A stretch of 45,170 bases of DNA from Xanthoparmelia taractica (Eukaryota; Ascomycota; Lecanoromycetes; Lecanorales; Parmeliaceae). The DNA is taken from NCBI GenBank assembly GCA_033085395.1, contig JANQBS010000292.1, forward strand, positions 1 to 45,170. Reading direction: 5' to 3'. A program made the position numbers and the translations under genes. Shown here one piece after another: positions 10,801-23,520 of the stretch. Position 1 is the stretch's first letter. Each line of letters starts with the position of its first letter. The notes under the pieces were generated by a model, which was not told the DNA's origin, searched no databases, and saw only the letters and a program-made list of their open reading frames with translations.

Positions 10801-13800
10801 ATTGCGCTATTTTAACAAAATAGATCTTTTAGTACGCTAATATCTTTAGTCTATGTACGAGATTATTAATTCTTTTTATAAATTTAAATAATCTCGCGCG
10901 CTAATTAATAAATTTATAATATTTTATTCTCGATATTATATATCTCTAATATAATTTTAAAAAGATTATATTATTTATTTTTAGAGAGGTTAAGCGATAA
11001 TAAGAATCGTAAGCAATTTTTATCTTTACGTTAATCTAAGCGATTATATTCTTAATCTTCTTAATATTAATTATTCGTTTATTAAGAAAATTATTATTAA
11101 ACTCAATCACCGATAAAGATAAAAGAATATCGTGAAAATAATAATCGTAAATAATCTTATTTAAACTTAATTCGTTAGTGGCGTTAAGTAAAATATATAA
11201 AATATCTTTAAGATAAGATAGATACTTAACTTAATTTATTTTTAAGTTACTTTTTAATTAATATAATAAGATAATCTTAATAATTTAAGTTTTTTTAATT
11301 TAATTATTAATTTAAGAATAATAAGTAAAGCTTATTAAAAACGTTATATTAAGTTTTCGAAATATCGTCTTTCAGAAAGTTAATATAAACTTTCTATCTT
11401 TATTTAAGATAAAAGCGATTTCTAATTTCTAATTAATAATTATATCTAAAAATACGTTAGTCTAGTTTTCTATTAAGTATATATCTTTATTCAAGATTAA
11501 TATAATTCTTTTTAAAAACTTGTATATTATTATTAATATAAGATTAATAACTCTACGACAAAATTAAAAGACTTATAAGTAAAGTATCGCTTGGTTTAAT
11601 TTAGATTGCATTTATTATAATAATATATATATTAATATAGTCGATAACTAAGTTTATAAAAGAAATAATTTTTAATTATAACTTCGTAAATTCTATTAAA
11701 TTTAGTATAAGCGTTAATATTATAAGCTTAATAAAATATTATTTTCTTAAAAATCTTAATAAGATATAATCTAATTTTATTAATAAAGTTAATAAAGTAG
11801 ATTAATTTATTCTTTAAAATAAAACTAAATTTCGAGAATTAATAATTTATTATTTAATATTTATAGAATCTTCACTTATTTTTTATTCTTAATAAAAATT
11901 ATTTAAATCTTAATTTCAAAGTCGCTAGATATTTCTATTAGAAATTCGTTAAAAGTAAATACGTTATTAAGTGTTCTCTCTTCGATTATCGATATTCTCT
12001 TTTTAAGTATCGATTTAGATATTAATCTCGAGAGAGTATTCAATATAATATATTATTTATTTAATTTATAACGAATATTTAATTTAAATTATAAAATATA
12101 TTACGATATTTGAGTTAAATATAAGTTAAGCTTATTAATCGTCAAGGAGATTAAACTAATTTATTTAATAATACTTATTATTATTAAATAATTTATATAT
12201 ATAATTATAATAAAGGGCGAGTTATTAATAAGATATCTAATTTTACGAATTATTTAAATTAGATCGACGACTTTTAGCTCGATAAATCAAAATCTAAACT
12301 CGATATTATTAAGTAATATAAATAAAAATAGAGTTAATATAATATTCGATTTAAGAAATTTATTAATTTTTAAATTATTCTTAATGTAATAGACGTAAAT
12401 ATCGAAATTTCTCTCTTTTAATATATCGAGATTAATATATATACGTTATTACGAATTAAAATATATTAAGAAATTTAATAAAGAAAAAAACTTTTATAAT
12501 AGACGAAAGAACTTAAGTAAATAATAATCTTTTCTCGATAAACGTTCTCTTCGTAAAGCTTTTTCTTCTTTGTTTATTAGCGGTGAAGAAGTTTTTTAAT
12601 AATAAAGTCTTCTCTTATTAAAGAGATTCTATATTTTACACATAATAGAGAATTTTATTATATATTTATATCGTTAATTCGAGATAATATTCGAGGGCTT
12701 TAAGATTAGCGAAAAAGATTAGACTTATTAAGATTTTAATTTTTTCTTAAGTTATCGCTAATCTAAATATATCTATTCTTTAACTAAATAATATAGTATC
12801 TAAATAATTTAAGAACGTTTTTTTAAATTAATAGTAATTTTTAATTTAATAAGTAATTTAAAAAGTTATTAAAGATAAGCGAGATAATTTTTAAAGCTAG
12901 ATAAGAAAGTAATTAAGTCGTCGATATAGACTCTTATAAAGTTCTTAAACGATCTTAATTCTCTATTTATAATCCTTTACACGTATAACGAGAAGCCCTT
13001 ATATCTTATCGCCGCTATCTTAAATATTTTAGATCTTAATACGAGACCATTATTTATTTATATTAATCTTTAGATTATATATCGAATTATAGAAAAAAAA
13101 TTTATTTAAAATACTAATATTTATTTTCTCTTATAATATATTAATTATATTATCTTATAGAGATAGAGAGTGTGAGTTAATAATAGTAATCTTATTTAGA
13201 TTATAAATATCGATGATTACTCTTAATTTTCTTTTTAATATCTTCTCTAATTCTTTATATATAATTTTTTAAATAATAAATATTAATTATAAGAATAAAG
13301 TAAGATCTATTATTTAACTTATTTAATTCTAGATATGAAGTTTATTAGATTTTTTATTAATGATATTTCTATTTAGTACGTCGAGCGAACAAATTATTTA
13401 AGCGAACTTTAATATTATTATTAAATTTCAATTCGTATTAAGATTTATCTTTATATCCTTATTACTAATAATATTATCGATCTCTTTAGTATTTTTTTTA
13501 AATATCGTCGTGATTAATAATAGATACCTTTAACTTAATAATCTAATTCTTATTATTAAATATAAAAATATTATTTTCTAATTCAATATTTGCGATTTCT
13601 TACTTATTCGTTATAAATCGATAATTCTCTAAATATATAACGTAGTATAAATTTACTTTATACTTAATTATAGTATCGAGATTAGCGTATTTCGAGATTA
13701 CTTTGATTATTTTATTATTATTTTTAATATAAATAAAAGAGAGATTAATATTTATAATATAAATATATATTCTCGTTAATTTAGATTTAAAAAGATAATC

Positions 13801-14096
13801 TCTATTCGATAAAGATATTAAAATACGTAGCTCGATAAGTATCTTGATAATCGATCTCGAGAATATAATAATCTTATTTCGATTACGAATTAAACGTTGA
13901 ATATTAGTATAATTCTTTAATTGAATCGTAATATTAATTAATAAGTCTTTATAGCTTCTAATTAATAGCTTTTTATCGCTAATATTAATACTTATCTATT
14001 CTAATTCTAAGATATCTATATTTATAAGTATCTTAACTTTTAGATTATTAATAACGTAAACTTCGCGACGAATATATATTACGAATAATACCTACC
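10801..14096 (-). mobile_element. Ty3/Gypsy retrotransposon 'G1' (partial)
   Basis: This is the minus-strand pol region of a Gypsy element in the order RT, RNase H, integrase, C-terminal module. A second copy (G2) at 26120-37706 matches it along its whole length. G1 lacks about 930 bp at its 3' side that G2 keeps (26115-27040), including a chromodomain-like stretch, and it has no recognisable 3' LTR. Its 5' part (gag, 5' LTR) is missing: G1 is cut at about 14096, where element F begins, while G2 continues on its own into 37345-37706. The rest of G1 may resume beyond the right end of the window. Confidence 0.8.
10820..13400 (-). pseudogene. Broken Gypsy pol of G1
   Basis: Reading from right to left, RT near 13330-12870 contains KRKLRVIIDIYNLNKITI and the catalytic box YIDD intact at 12917-12928, followed by LITFLSSFKNYLAYL. 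RNase H follows around 12400-12600 but is poorly legible. The integrase zinc region near 11690-11550 reads NYFFYKLSYRLYQYI and then NKCNLN-stop-TKRY (H/C positions partly lost). The core near 11370 reads NKDRKFILTF-stop-KTIFRKL, matching 'SDRDxKFxSxFWKxxF'. The C-terminal module near 11040-10830 reads KIKIAYDSYYRL and then YYKFIN, ARLFKFIKRINNLVHRL, matching the Gypsy GPY/F module. All domains are in one order and strand, so the assignment is secure; the protein is dead. Confidence 0.87.
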
Positions 14097-14280
14097 TGTC
14101 TCGGTCGTAACTAGTACTTGCCTTAGCTTGGCCCGGTCTTAGCCGAAGCAAATGATATTTAGGTAGCAGTCTTCGTTAGAGAAAAATTAATTATCTTTTA
14201 TTTAATCTTTCAATGCCCGATAAATAATAATAACGTATTCATTTCGTTCTACTATAGCGAGTATCACGAATTACTTACTA
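14097..14280 (+). repeat. Candidate 5' LTR of Gypsy element F
   Basis: Homology of G1 to G2 stops just before TGTCTCGG at 14097, and the next ~90 bp are GC-richer and less mutated than both sides. A TG start here would suit an LTR preceding the plus-strand Gypsy element. No second copy is present in the window, so neither the LTR nor its right limit can be proven. It could instead be a fragment of an unrelated element. Confidence 0.35.
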
Positions 14281-14999
14281 AGTATTAATTCTATACTTAA
14301 TAGCTATTCGCTATCTATTACTCTTTTAGCGATATATATTTTATCTCTTCTTAAAGATCTATACTACGTATTTTAAGAGAGTCGAATAAGCTTTCGTAAT
14401 TACTCTAATAGATATTATTAGATATATTCTATAAGTCGAGAATATTATTATCTTTCTAAAATCGATTATAATAATATTTACTTAATAATTTAAGAAGTTT
14501 AATCGAATAAATTATAAATATCTTAATATTCTCGAATAATAGATAAGAGAGATTATTAAATATTTAATTCGACGCTATCTTAGATAGACGAAGAAGTATT
14601 AAAGTCGTCGATTAAGCATCGATATCGATATTCTAAATAATCGTCGAGATAGATTAGTTTCCCTCGACGAGTCGAAATACTTCTTATCGTGAATAATTAA
14701 TAAATTAAGCTTTAGGCGATTAATGCTACGATTTAAAAAAGTTATTTATTAATTACGTACACTCGCACTATTACTCTCTATTAATTATACGTTAATCTTA
14801 TCGCTAATCTTAATTTCTTCGAATACTTCTTCTAATATAGATTCGCCGTAACTCTTATTTATTATTACACTATTTAACTTTTTAGAATATTCTTTACTTC
14901 TTGATTTATTATTTACGATATTCGATACTTTAGCGAAGAAGATTATTTATTATAATTTTATAGACTTACTAAAGTAAGCTAATATAATTATTATCGACT

Positions 15000-17900
15000 T
15001 CACAGAGACTTAGCGAACGAAACTTCGTCAAATATTTAATACTCTTATTATCGACTCTACTAAATTAGCTAGATAAGTAAATTTATAAGATTCTTAAGAT
15101 TCGCCTAATAATAACGATAACGCTACGTTATAATAGCGATTAAAAGAAGTTAATTTCTTTAACTCGTATCTAGTCTTATTAATAAATATCGATCTTATAA
15201 TTAAAGAAGATAAAAATATATATTATCGTAATATATATCTCTTTATAAAATAAGTAAAGAATATAATTCTAACGAAAGAGAAGAAGTTAATACGTATTAA
15301 CTTAAATATTTATTTTCGTAATATTACTTTTATTTAATATATAAGAGAGCTTAATAAACTTAAGAGATTAATACTACGATAAATAAATAAATAGTAGATC
15401 TTAATGTTATAGAAACGCTTTAGATCGAATTATTCTATCGCTCTTATTTCGCTAATTAACGAACGCTTTTATATCGTCGATATTTACTTCGATAAAGAGT
15501 CGTCTAGCTAGATTTAAGTTATAATTAATCATATAAAATATATTAATTTTAACTTCGTTTTTTAAATAATTAATATAAGTCTAACGTAATCTCGATTTAT
15601 TATTAAAGCGAGATATTAATTAGTCTATAAAGTAGATTACGCTAAATAAGTTCTTAAAAGAGATCGAAGAAAAGAAGAAGATTTTATCTTATTCTTTTTA
15701 TTCTTATTACTAAAATAGATTAGCTAAGAACGTATTAAATACTTATTCTAATAAGACTAAAACGATCGATTATTTTAGTTATTTTAGATATATTAATATA
15801 ATTATCGATAGAATTAAGTTTATTGCTATTTCTAAGAAGAACCTAACGCATTTATAAGATCTATCGCTATTTATAAATAAGGTTATTAAGATAATAGTTC
15901 GTTTTAAGATTAACGAGTAGAATAAGTATCTCGCGACGAATAAGAATTTTAAAAGATATAAAATAAGGGCTGATATGGCCGAGTATAGTAAGGTTACTAA
16001 TATTAATAGTCGCTATAATATAATTATTAATTAAAGTCTAATACTTACTATTATAATTATTAAGACTAAGATTAATATTAATTATAATTATTATTAGACT
16101 TATTTTCGTAGAGTCGAGATTGTTATCGCTAATTGCGATAGATCTTCTATTAAATACTCTCGAGATCGATAATTAGATATTAAATAATTTTCTCGAAGAC
16201 GAGAAGAAGTCGCTATATTACTTAAATAGTTATAAATAATTAAATACGAAATATTTAGAAGATTATATCGACACTCACTTTATTATATAGAAGAAGTTTA
16301 TCTATCGCTATTGCGAAGTCGTTTACTACTTTAATAATAAGCTTTATCGATATATACGTACTTATTGTAATAACTAGAAAAAGTCGACGACGTTTTAAAT
16401 AGCGTCGCGTAGCGCTAATAATCTATAAAAGCGTTTAATTATAGCTACGTAATTATTTGCTATTATTAAAAAAGAATATAAATTTTATTCTTAAAAGTAT
16501 ATTATAATACGTACGATTATTAAAGAGAAGTCGAACTTTATCGATATAGAAGTAGATATCTACTATATTATATCTATTCTTAATAAAGTATAATATCTCT
16601 TTAAATATTTAATTATAGAGATTCTTTATATTTAAAAGTCTATTATTATATATAAGATTAAAAATATTAAATATATTAGCTTTATATATACAAATATTAA
16701 TATTTTTCTAAAAGAAGAAGCGATAGAAACGCTCGCTATAATTAAGATTAATCGAGATATTTACTTAATCGAAAATTGAGTATTAAAATATTAATTAACA
16801 TTAATATTCTCGACTTAAAAGAAGCGATAATAAATTTATTAGCGAAGCGTCTTCGATCAAGTAAGAATATATTATATTCGTTAATAGTTAAATTCTTAGA
16901 GAAGCGATAAAAACGAATAATATAAGCTATTAAGCGAATTATTATAAAGTTATTTTAAATTGCAAATATATTTATTAAATTTAGAAGAATCTTATTTAAA
17001 AGTCGCGATTATTTATTTAAGTCGCGAATTTTATTAATAAATCTCGATATCGAAAGCGAAATAATTATATATATAATTAACGCCGAGATATTTATAATAT
17101 AAATTCGAAAAACGTTATTATTTATAATAATTATTTCTTAATAAATAAGATTAAGAAAGATTCTAAAATATAAAGAGAAAGAATATTTTCTTATTATCTT
17201 ATTTAAGATAATATTAATTATGCGATTATCTAAAAAAGAAATATTATTATCATTACTCTCGCTATGATAGAAGTAATAAAAACGTTTATACTCTTATTAA
17301 GCGAGTATACTATAATTAACAACGTTATTATTTATTAGTTAGATTAAATATTCTATTAGACGAGTATTGTTTAGAAGGTAATTAAATGTTATTTATCGAT
17401 ATTTCGCGATTTCAATAAAGTAATAAATATATTAGAGAAGAAATAAATATCGATTAAGACGCTATCTAACGTTAAATTATAGTCTACGAAGATTTATTTA
17501 ATAGAATAAAAAAATAAATAATTTATAGATTAGAAGTTTAATAGATTATATAAGAACGAAAAAATAAGTTAAACGAGTAAGTCGACGTTATATAATTATT
17601 TAATATTTATAATATAAAGAATTATCTATTTCTTAGATAAGGCGTTTACTCGTAAAAAATAAATAGTTATCGATATTCGCGAATTAAATGAGATTACGAA
17701 ATTTAACTCTTATTTAATATTACTATAAGCAAATATTACTATATTAATATAAAAGAATAATTATATTTATATTAAAAACAAAGCGAGTTTCTTTTATTAA
17801 TAATTAATACGCTATAAGAATTATTATAAGCTTATTATAATTATCTATCGCGAGAGCGAGTAATAAAATATAATTATTATAGATTTTAAGAATAGCTTAA

Positions 17901-19800
17901 TATACGTGTAATAATAGATTCTTAAAGCTTCGTTAAAGCTTATATTAACGATATTATAATTTTTAGTAATACTTTAAAAAAGTATCTAAATTATTTATAA
18001 CGAGTCTTTATTCTCTTCGAGAAGTATTATATCGCTATTAAAGTATCTAAGATCTTTTTAAGATATTCGTCGATAACGCTAATAAAATAAAAGATAGATA
18101 ATCTAAAGCTAAACATCGCGGAAGAGAAACTTGCAATTATTATTAAGCTTAGCTTTTTCATTATTTTAAAAGATCTAAAAATATATCTAAAAATAATTAA
18201 TTAATTTAGAAATTATATTTTCTATTATATATAAATAGTATAATCGCTTTAATTAAGAAAGATTTTAATATATTTTAACGTTCTTAAAATATTTAATAAA
18301 AAAATCGTCTCGATATCTTTATCGAGAAAGAGATTTATATTTTTAAAAAACTATAAAATGTCTTTAGAGAGTTAATATTTCTCGTTTATTATAATTTTAA
18401 TCGACGACTATATATAAATGTTAACGCTTTTAAATAGAGCTTCGACGTAATTATCTATTATATTAAAGACGATAAAACGATTTTTAATAAAGAAAATATC
18501 GAGCGTATTATATTTCTTAATAAGATATTAATTCTTATTAATTCTTATTATTATTTTATAAAATTAAAAATAGTAGAATTAATATAATTAATGCGAAGAA
18601 TTAAATATCTTATTGTAACTTAGCACGCCGACGCGACGCCGAGTAAATCTCGAGTAATAATATATACGAATTACTCGGCGACGATCTTTATAGTTAGATA
18701 AATTAGAATAATCTTTATAAGTATTAATAAACTTAACTTACGACTAGTAAAAGCTTCTATATATTTATTTTAATTTAGTCTTAACGTATAATATAAGTCT
18801 AAAAAGCTTTACGTTATATCTAACGTTCTCTCTTAATTAAAGATAAGAAATATAAAAATATTATAAATAAATAACATATTAAATAACTTGATATTGGACG
18901 ACTTCAGGATAATATTAAGATATCGAACGACTTTAAGTCTAGACTAAAGCGAAGCTACGTTAATAATAAGCGCTGAGCTAAAATTCTTAAGATCTTGAAA
19001 TTCGCTTAATCTACGATCGATAAATAAAATATAGAATAATAATTAGAGAAATTACGATTTAAACTCCGTAATAAACTTATTTATTTTATTAACGAAATTA
19101 ATAATAAGAAATAACTATATATTCTTAAGACTCTATATAAGAAAGTCTTCGAGTTAACATATAAATATTATAATTATAATAAATTTCATTATATATACGA
19201 TCGCATCGTAAGCTCGTTATATCTACGAAAGCTATCACGATAATTATAGAAATATATTTATTATTATCTAAAATATTAAGTTAATTAAACGAAGAGATAT
19301 ACGCTATACGAATTACTACGCTCGATTACTTTCTCGCCAACGCCTTTTTATATAATAAAGATAAAATTTATCGTCGCTCTATGGCTCACACGAAGAGATA
19401 ATTACGATATAATTCTTATTATTATATGTAAGTTTAATAAGAAACTATTAATTATTCTCAAAAAGAACACTTAAAGTATCGCGAAATAAGTTAATGCGTT
19501 TCTTATCTCGATAATAAGATACGATTAAGAAATATCTTAAGCGATTATCTTCGATAGAGATAATAAATTTATATTAGACTTCTAAAAGACACAATTCATT
19601 AAATTAAGTAATAAAATATTAACTTTTATAATATATTATTGTTAAATATATAGATAGTTCTATTTAGATTTATTCTCTAGAATCGTAATAGATCTATATC
19701 GACGATATTTAAGATAGTCGAAGTCTAGTTTAGATATAGTATAGTCGTAGAAGTTCTTTAAAAATCGCTTATTATATTTATTCATATCTGAGTTTTAATA
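15000..19800 (+). pseudogene. Broken Gypsy gag-pol of F
   Basis: A gag ending in a finger at about 16297-16371 reads YRYCEVVYYFNNKLYRYIRT, the decayed form of the 'CxxC...NKLHxHLR' motif of fungal Gypsy gags. The protease distal part near 16740-16800 reads INRDIYLIEN. RT begins near 17652 with IVIDIRELNEIT, then KASFFY at 17775 and on, and the catalytic box YIND at 17941-17952 followed by IIIFSNTLKKYLNYL. RNase H near 18385 reads FLVYYNFNRRLYINVNAFK. The integrase core from 19540 reads AIIFDRDNKFILDF and then KTQFIKLSNKIL. Stops are at expected Trp/Gln sites. Domain order and strand agree throughout. Confidence 0.88.
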
Positions 19801-21478
19801 AGACGAAATAGTATTTATTTCATTAATAATATATTAATTATAATTACTATAACGTGTATATCTAATTATAATAGTAGAAAGATTAGAATATAGACGTTTA
19901 TTAGAGATCTTAGCATTAACTATAGCGTCTATATCGACGGCGATAAAGAATTAATCCTCAGAATATAATATAGTAAGAATATAAGTATACGAAAGACCTC
20001 GTTTTTAAAATACTATAATATAGAGATACGCTAAAACTTGATTTCATATAGAGAGATTAGTTAGTCCTATAGATCTCTATATAAAATTTAAATCGATCGT
20101 ATTTCGCTCTTATAACAAAAAAGATTTTTTTTTAGAGATATCGTAGAATTAATTAATAGAACTTATAACGTATAAGAGACTAAACCGTATTAGAAGCATC
20201 CTTAGAAACTATCGTCTATATTATATTATCTAACTAACGTACTCTTAAAGAATCTAAAGAATTTATTAAGAAAAAAGTAATATAATACTCTATAGTTATA
20301 CTTTCTATATATAACGCTTTAGAACAATTAAACTATATTAGAAATATATCTCTTACTCGACTTATTAATAGATCTTAATACGCGAGATTAATGTAAATAA
20401 ATATAGTATAGTAAAGAAATAATTATATTATTTATATGAGATAAGACGAATTAAGTATCTTCTTCTTTAAGATATCGCTAATAAGAATCTTTAGCTTTAA
20501 TTTAAATACTTTAGCGATTAAGTTAGAGCGATTAATAGTCTTTTCGCTAAATAGAAGAAAGAAAGAATAACTCGTTATTTATTAATTTAATCGTCTATCG
20601 TAACTTCGCTAGCGTAAGTATCTATTATTACTTAATATATATTAGTTCAAATAATCTTTTAATTATACTTTATCTTGTAAAGTCGATTACTTTCGATAGC
20701 TATATATATATTATAGACGATATACTATAGTAGTCTTTCGCAATAAGAAAGATCATTAAACTTACGTAGATAAATTTATATAAGATATCTATATAAAGTT
20801 AATAGTAAGATCGAATAGAACGGATAAGTATTATATATCTATAGAATAAGGCCAGAGTCACTCGAGTAGAGCTATCGCGGCCGATACGTTCTCTTCGACG
20901 TTCTACTACTCGTAGAGACTACTCGCTAGGCCCCTGAAGTAACATTAATATTCGAAATATCGCTATATTAGAACGAGTCGCCGAAAGGAAAAATAAGAAA
21001 ATAGCGTAAAGATATATAGACTCGATACTAATAGAGAATATTATAACTCTTATTACTTTAAATCTCTATTAAAATATCTTTAATCTCGAATATATTTAGT
21101 AAGTTATAATTTATAAATATTATCTTTCTAAGTAATAGCTATCTTATCTAAAGAAGAACGATTATAAATTCGTAAATCGTAATTACGAGAATTTTTATAA
21201 AGTAGCTTATAAGCCCGTAGATTATCGTTATTTATTGATCTCTTACTTATAGATTTTAGAGCATTAATATAAAAATTAATATCTTAAATATATAATAATC
21301 TTACGATAAAGAATCTTATTAGTATTCTTATAAAAGTCGTATTTAGATATATTAGTAGTGAAAGATTATAGAAAGAAAGTTATATCGATATATATTCGAT
21401 TCTTAAGTGCTATCTATAATATAGGTTTAATTAAATATTATTTTTTCACTCTTAGAAGGCGCGAGAGCGAATATATAA
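19801..21478 (+). other. Unassigned 3' part of element F
   Basis: About 1.7 kb follows the integrase of F. A plus-strand frame at 20390-20600 is rich in charged and aromatic residues with stops at plausible Trp/Gln sites, so it may encode the end of pol or an extra protein, but I recognise no domain. The patch at 20820-20945 has many GC pairs and little RIP-type decay. The end, 21450-21478, is purine-rich before the TG of the H LTR. Confidence 0.4.
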
Positions 21479-21641
21479 TGTCATGGAAAATGATCTTGGG
21501 ATTGATGATTGAAAAGTCTGTCGAATTCTAAGGGCCGCAGTGGCGGATATCATACTGAGAAACTAATACAAATTTGGCCTAGCCTTCCCGTTCCTTTCCC
21601 GATCTTCCGAAATGCCTTTAGCATACAGAAAAACCGTGACA
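21479..21641 (-). repeat. LTR of Gypsy element H (163 bp)
   Basis: The ends are TGTCATGG and CCGTGACA, a near-perfect inverted pair and the TG...CA form of an LTR. Inner sequence is balanced in base composition and little mutated. To its right, 'GCGACCTCGCTTGC' is shared with the sequence just right of the E LTR (37880s), so both are the 3' LTRs of related minus-strand Gypsy elements. The other LTR of H is not seen. Confidence 0.75.
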
Positions 21642-22889
21642 ATATCTCACAATAACAAGAAAAAAATAAGCGACCTCGCTTGCTTATCATATTCTTAATC
21701 AAATCCTTAATTTATTAATATTACTATTATCTAATATTAGCGAATTTATATTAACGGTAAAATCCTAGAAAATTAATAATAGTAAGGTTACATTAACGGC
21801 TATAAGCATATAGTGTAGAAGTAGTTAGAATGTCACAATAACAATAATATTAATATTACAATTATTAATTAATATCTCTCTTTAATAATCACACAAACGC
21901 TATTAAGTAGAGGGGAATAATTCTCGATTAGTAATATTCGTTAAGTCGTTTGAATGCAGCGATAAGATAAATAGATGTGATATAGTGTAAGTGCCATGAG
22001 AATATAATATCTATTATAATATTGAGTGTGATTTTCGAATGCTTCGCGGAGATATCGTAAGTTAAACGGTATTAGTAGCAGCGATTGCATTCTTATATTG
22101 ACGTACTAAGTCATCAGAGTTCGTGAGATCTTTAACGTTATATCACTAATCATAATCGGGCCCGTATCTCAATCATCTAATAAGATACTATATAATAAAG
22201 TCTCTATCTTTTCGAATAACTCGCTTATTAAGAATTCGCTTTACTTTCTAGAACTTATACTTATTAATATCTTTTTTTATATATACACTATCTAATTAAA
22301 TTAGAAATAGAATAATTATATAGATTAGAGTTAGAAGTAGAAATAGACTTTAGTTAGATAATACTAAAAATCGAATATATATCTTAATACCCTAGGATAG
22401 CTAATTTATAGACCTATTTATCGATCTTCCATAGTATTTCAAAAGAATTAATATATTATTAAGATAGCTTAATGATAATAATAGTAGTAATAGGGATGAA
22501 TTAGTCTTTATGTAGTCGTAAATAAGCTTAATCGCCCTACTTAAGAAATATTAATTAATGTTTTCTATTATAGTAATATTTTTAATTTATCTAAATAAAA
22601 TAACGTTAGCTATCTAAATACGAGCAACGATAGACTATAATAAAGATATAGTAACTTTTCTAAGTAGATTAAGTAATCTATTAAATTAAAATTTATAAGT
22701 TAATTCGTTAAGAATTTTATTATTAATCGTGATTTAAGATCGAGTTATTAAATAAAGATTATATTTATAAGAGAATTAACGGCTAAAGAGCGAGATTCTA
22801 TATAATATATAGATAGAATCGTAATACTATCTCCGCTATTTAATTAGTTCTCTTATTATTTTTATTCGTCTAAAAATAATAAATAATTA

Positions 22890-23161
22890 CGGGTCGGAAA
22901 GGTGTGGTATCTGTTGAATATAGTCGTTTTCAACTTTTTTTCAACTTTTTTTAAAAAATTATATCTTTTTAATCTATTTATAGAATTTTATAATTATATA
23001 AGCGTTCGCTTAAGCTTTTTACGTATTTTTAGAATATAAAAAAATATCACGTAATATATTTATTAAAAACCCAATGAGAGTATGGGATATCCTATACCTT
23101 TCGGTATGATATTCGAAAAACTAGTCCCATATCATCAAATATATCACACCTTTCCGACCCG
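22890..23161 (+). mobile_element. MITE 1 (272 bp), TA-flanked
   Basis: Both ends carry the inverted repeat CGGGTCGGAAAGGTGTGG, and TA stands on each side (22888-22889, 23162-23163). It has no coding capacity. It splits the integrase C-terminus of H. TA duplication and short inverted ends point to a non-autonomous Tc1/mariner-type element. It matches MITE 3 (45052 onward) at full length and MITE 2 (32527-32765) except for an internal deletion. It shows few RIP-type changes although surrounded by heavily mutated DNA. Confidence 0.93.
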
Positions 23162-23520
23162 TATTAACAATTTTAATTCGTATATAAGACGATTCACTCG
23201 GCGTTTAATAGTAAAAGATTTAATATATTAAATAAATGGTTTTCTATTAAGTAGCTCGGGCATAAAGTAATTATTATATAAATATAGATATATCTTCTTC
23301 TCTAGCGTAAGATTAATATAATCCTTATTATAATAATATTTTATTATTACGTTAATTTAATTCATAAACTTCTTAATCTTTTTTTATCTTATTACTTAAA
23401 GCTAAGAGAAGTTTTTTAGAGAAAGATTAATTAATAATCTTAAATCGTTATTAATATAAAATTTATATATAATTTTATTTAACGTCGCGTTAATAAAAGT
23501 ATTACGTAAGTTATATAAAG

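Larger units (their letters stand above)
14097..21478 (+). mobile_element. Ty3/Gypsy retrotransposon 'F' (partial)
   Basis: A plus-strand element with gag zinc finger, protease, RT, RNase H and integrase in Ty3/Gypsy order. It begins where G1 is interrupted and ends against the LTR of element H at 21479. No 3' LTR is visible, so H probably inserted into F or replaced its end. The last ~1.5 kb (19900-21478) has no domain I recognise; part of it (20820-20945) is GC-rich and less mutated. Mutation of the coding part is heavy. Confidence 0.8.
21479..23520 (-). mobile_element. 3' end of Ty3/Gypsy element 'H'
   Basis: The LTR at 21479-21641 is followed to the right by about 1.25 kb of tail similar to the tail of E (38000-39000), then MITE 1, then the integrase C-terminus. 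Reading leftward, the pol C-terminus at about 23400-23165 has YYYNKDYINLTLEK, then ELLNRK, then SFTIKRRVNRLIYELKL. This is the GPY/F module at the end of Gypsy integrases, cut by the MITE. The tail on the other side (22880-22400) has similar broken frames. The upstream part of H is not identified with confidence. It may be a truncated copy. Confidence 0.65.

Noticed and set aside
14085..14180. CTACCT...AGGTAG pair as terminal inverted repeats of a small element
   Set aside because: The match is only about six bases, with no target duplication and no second copy; an LTR start for element F explains the place better.
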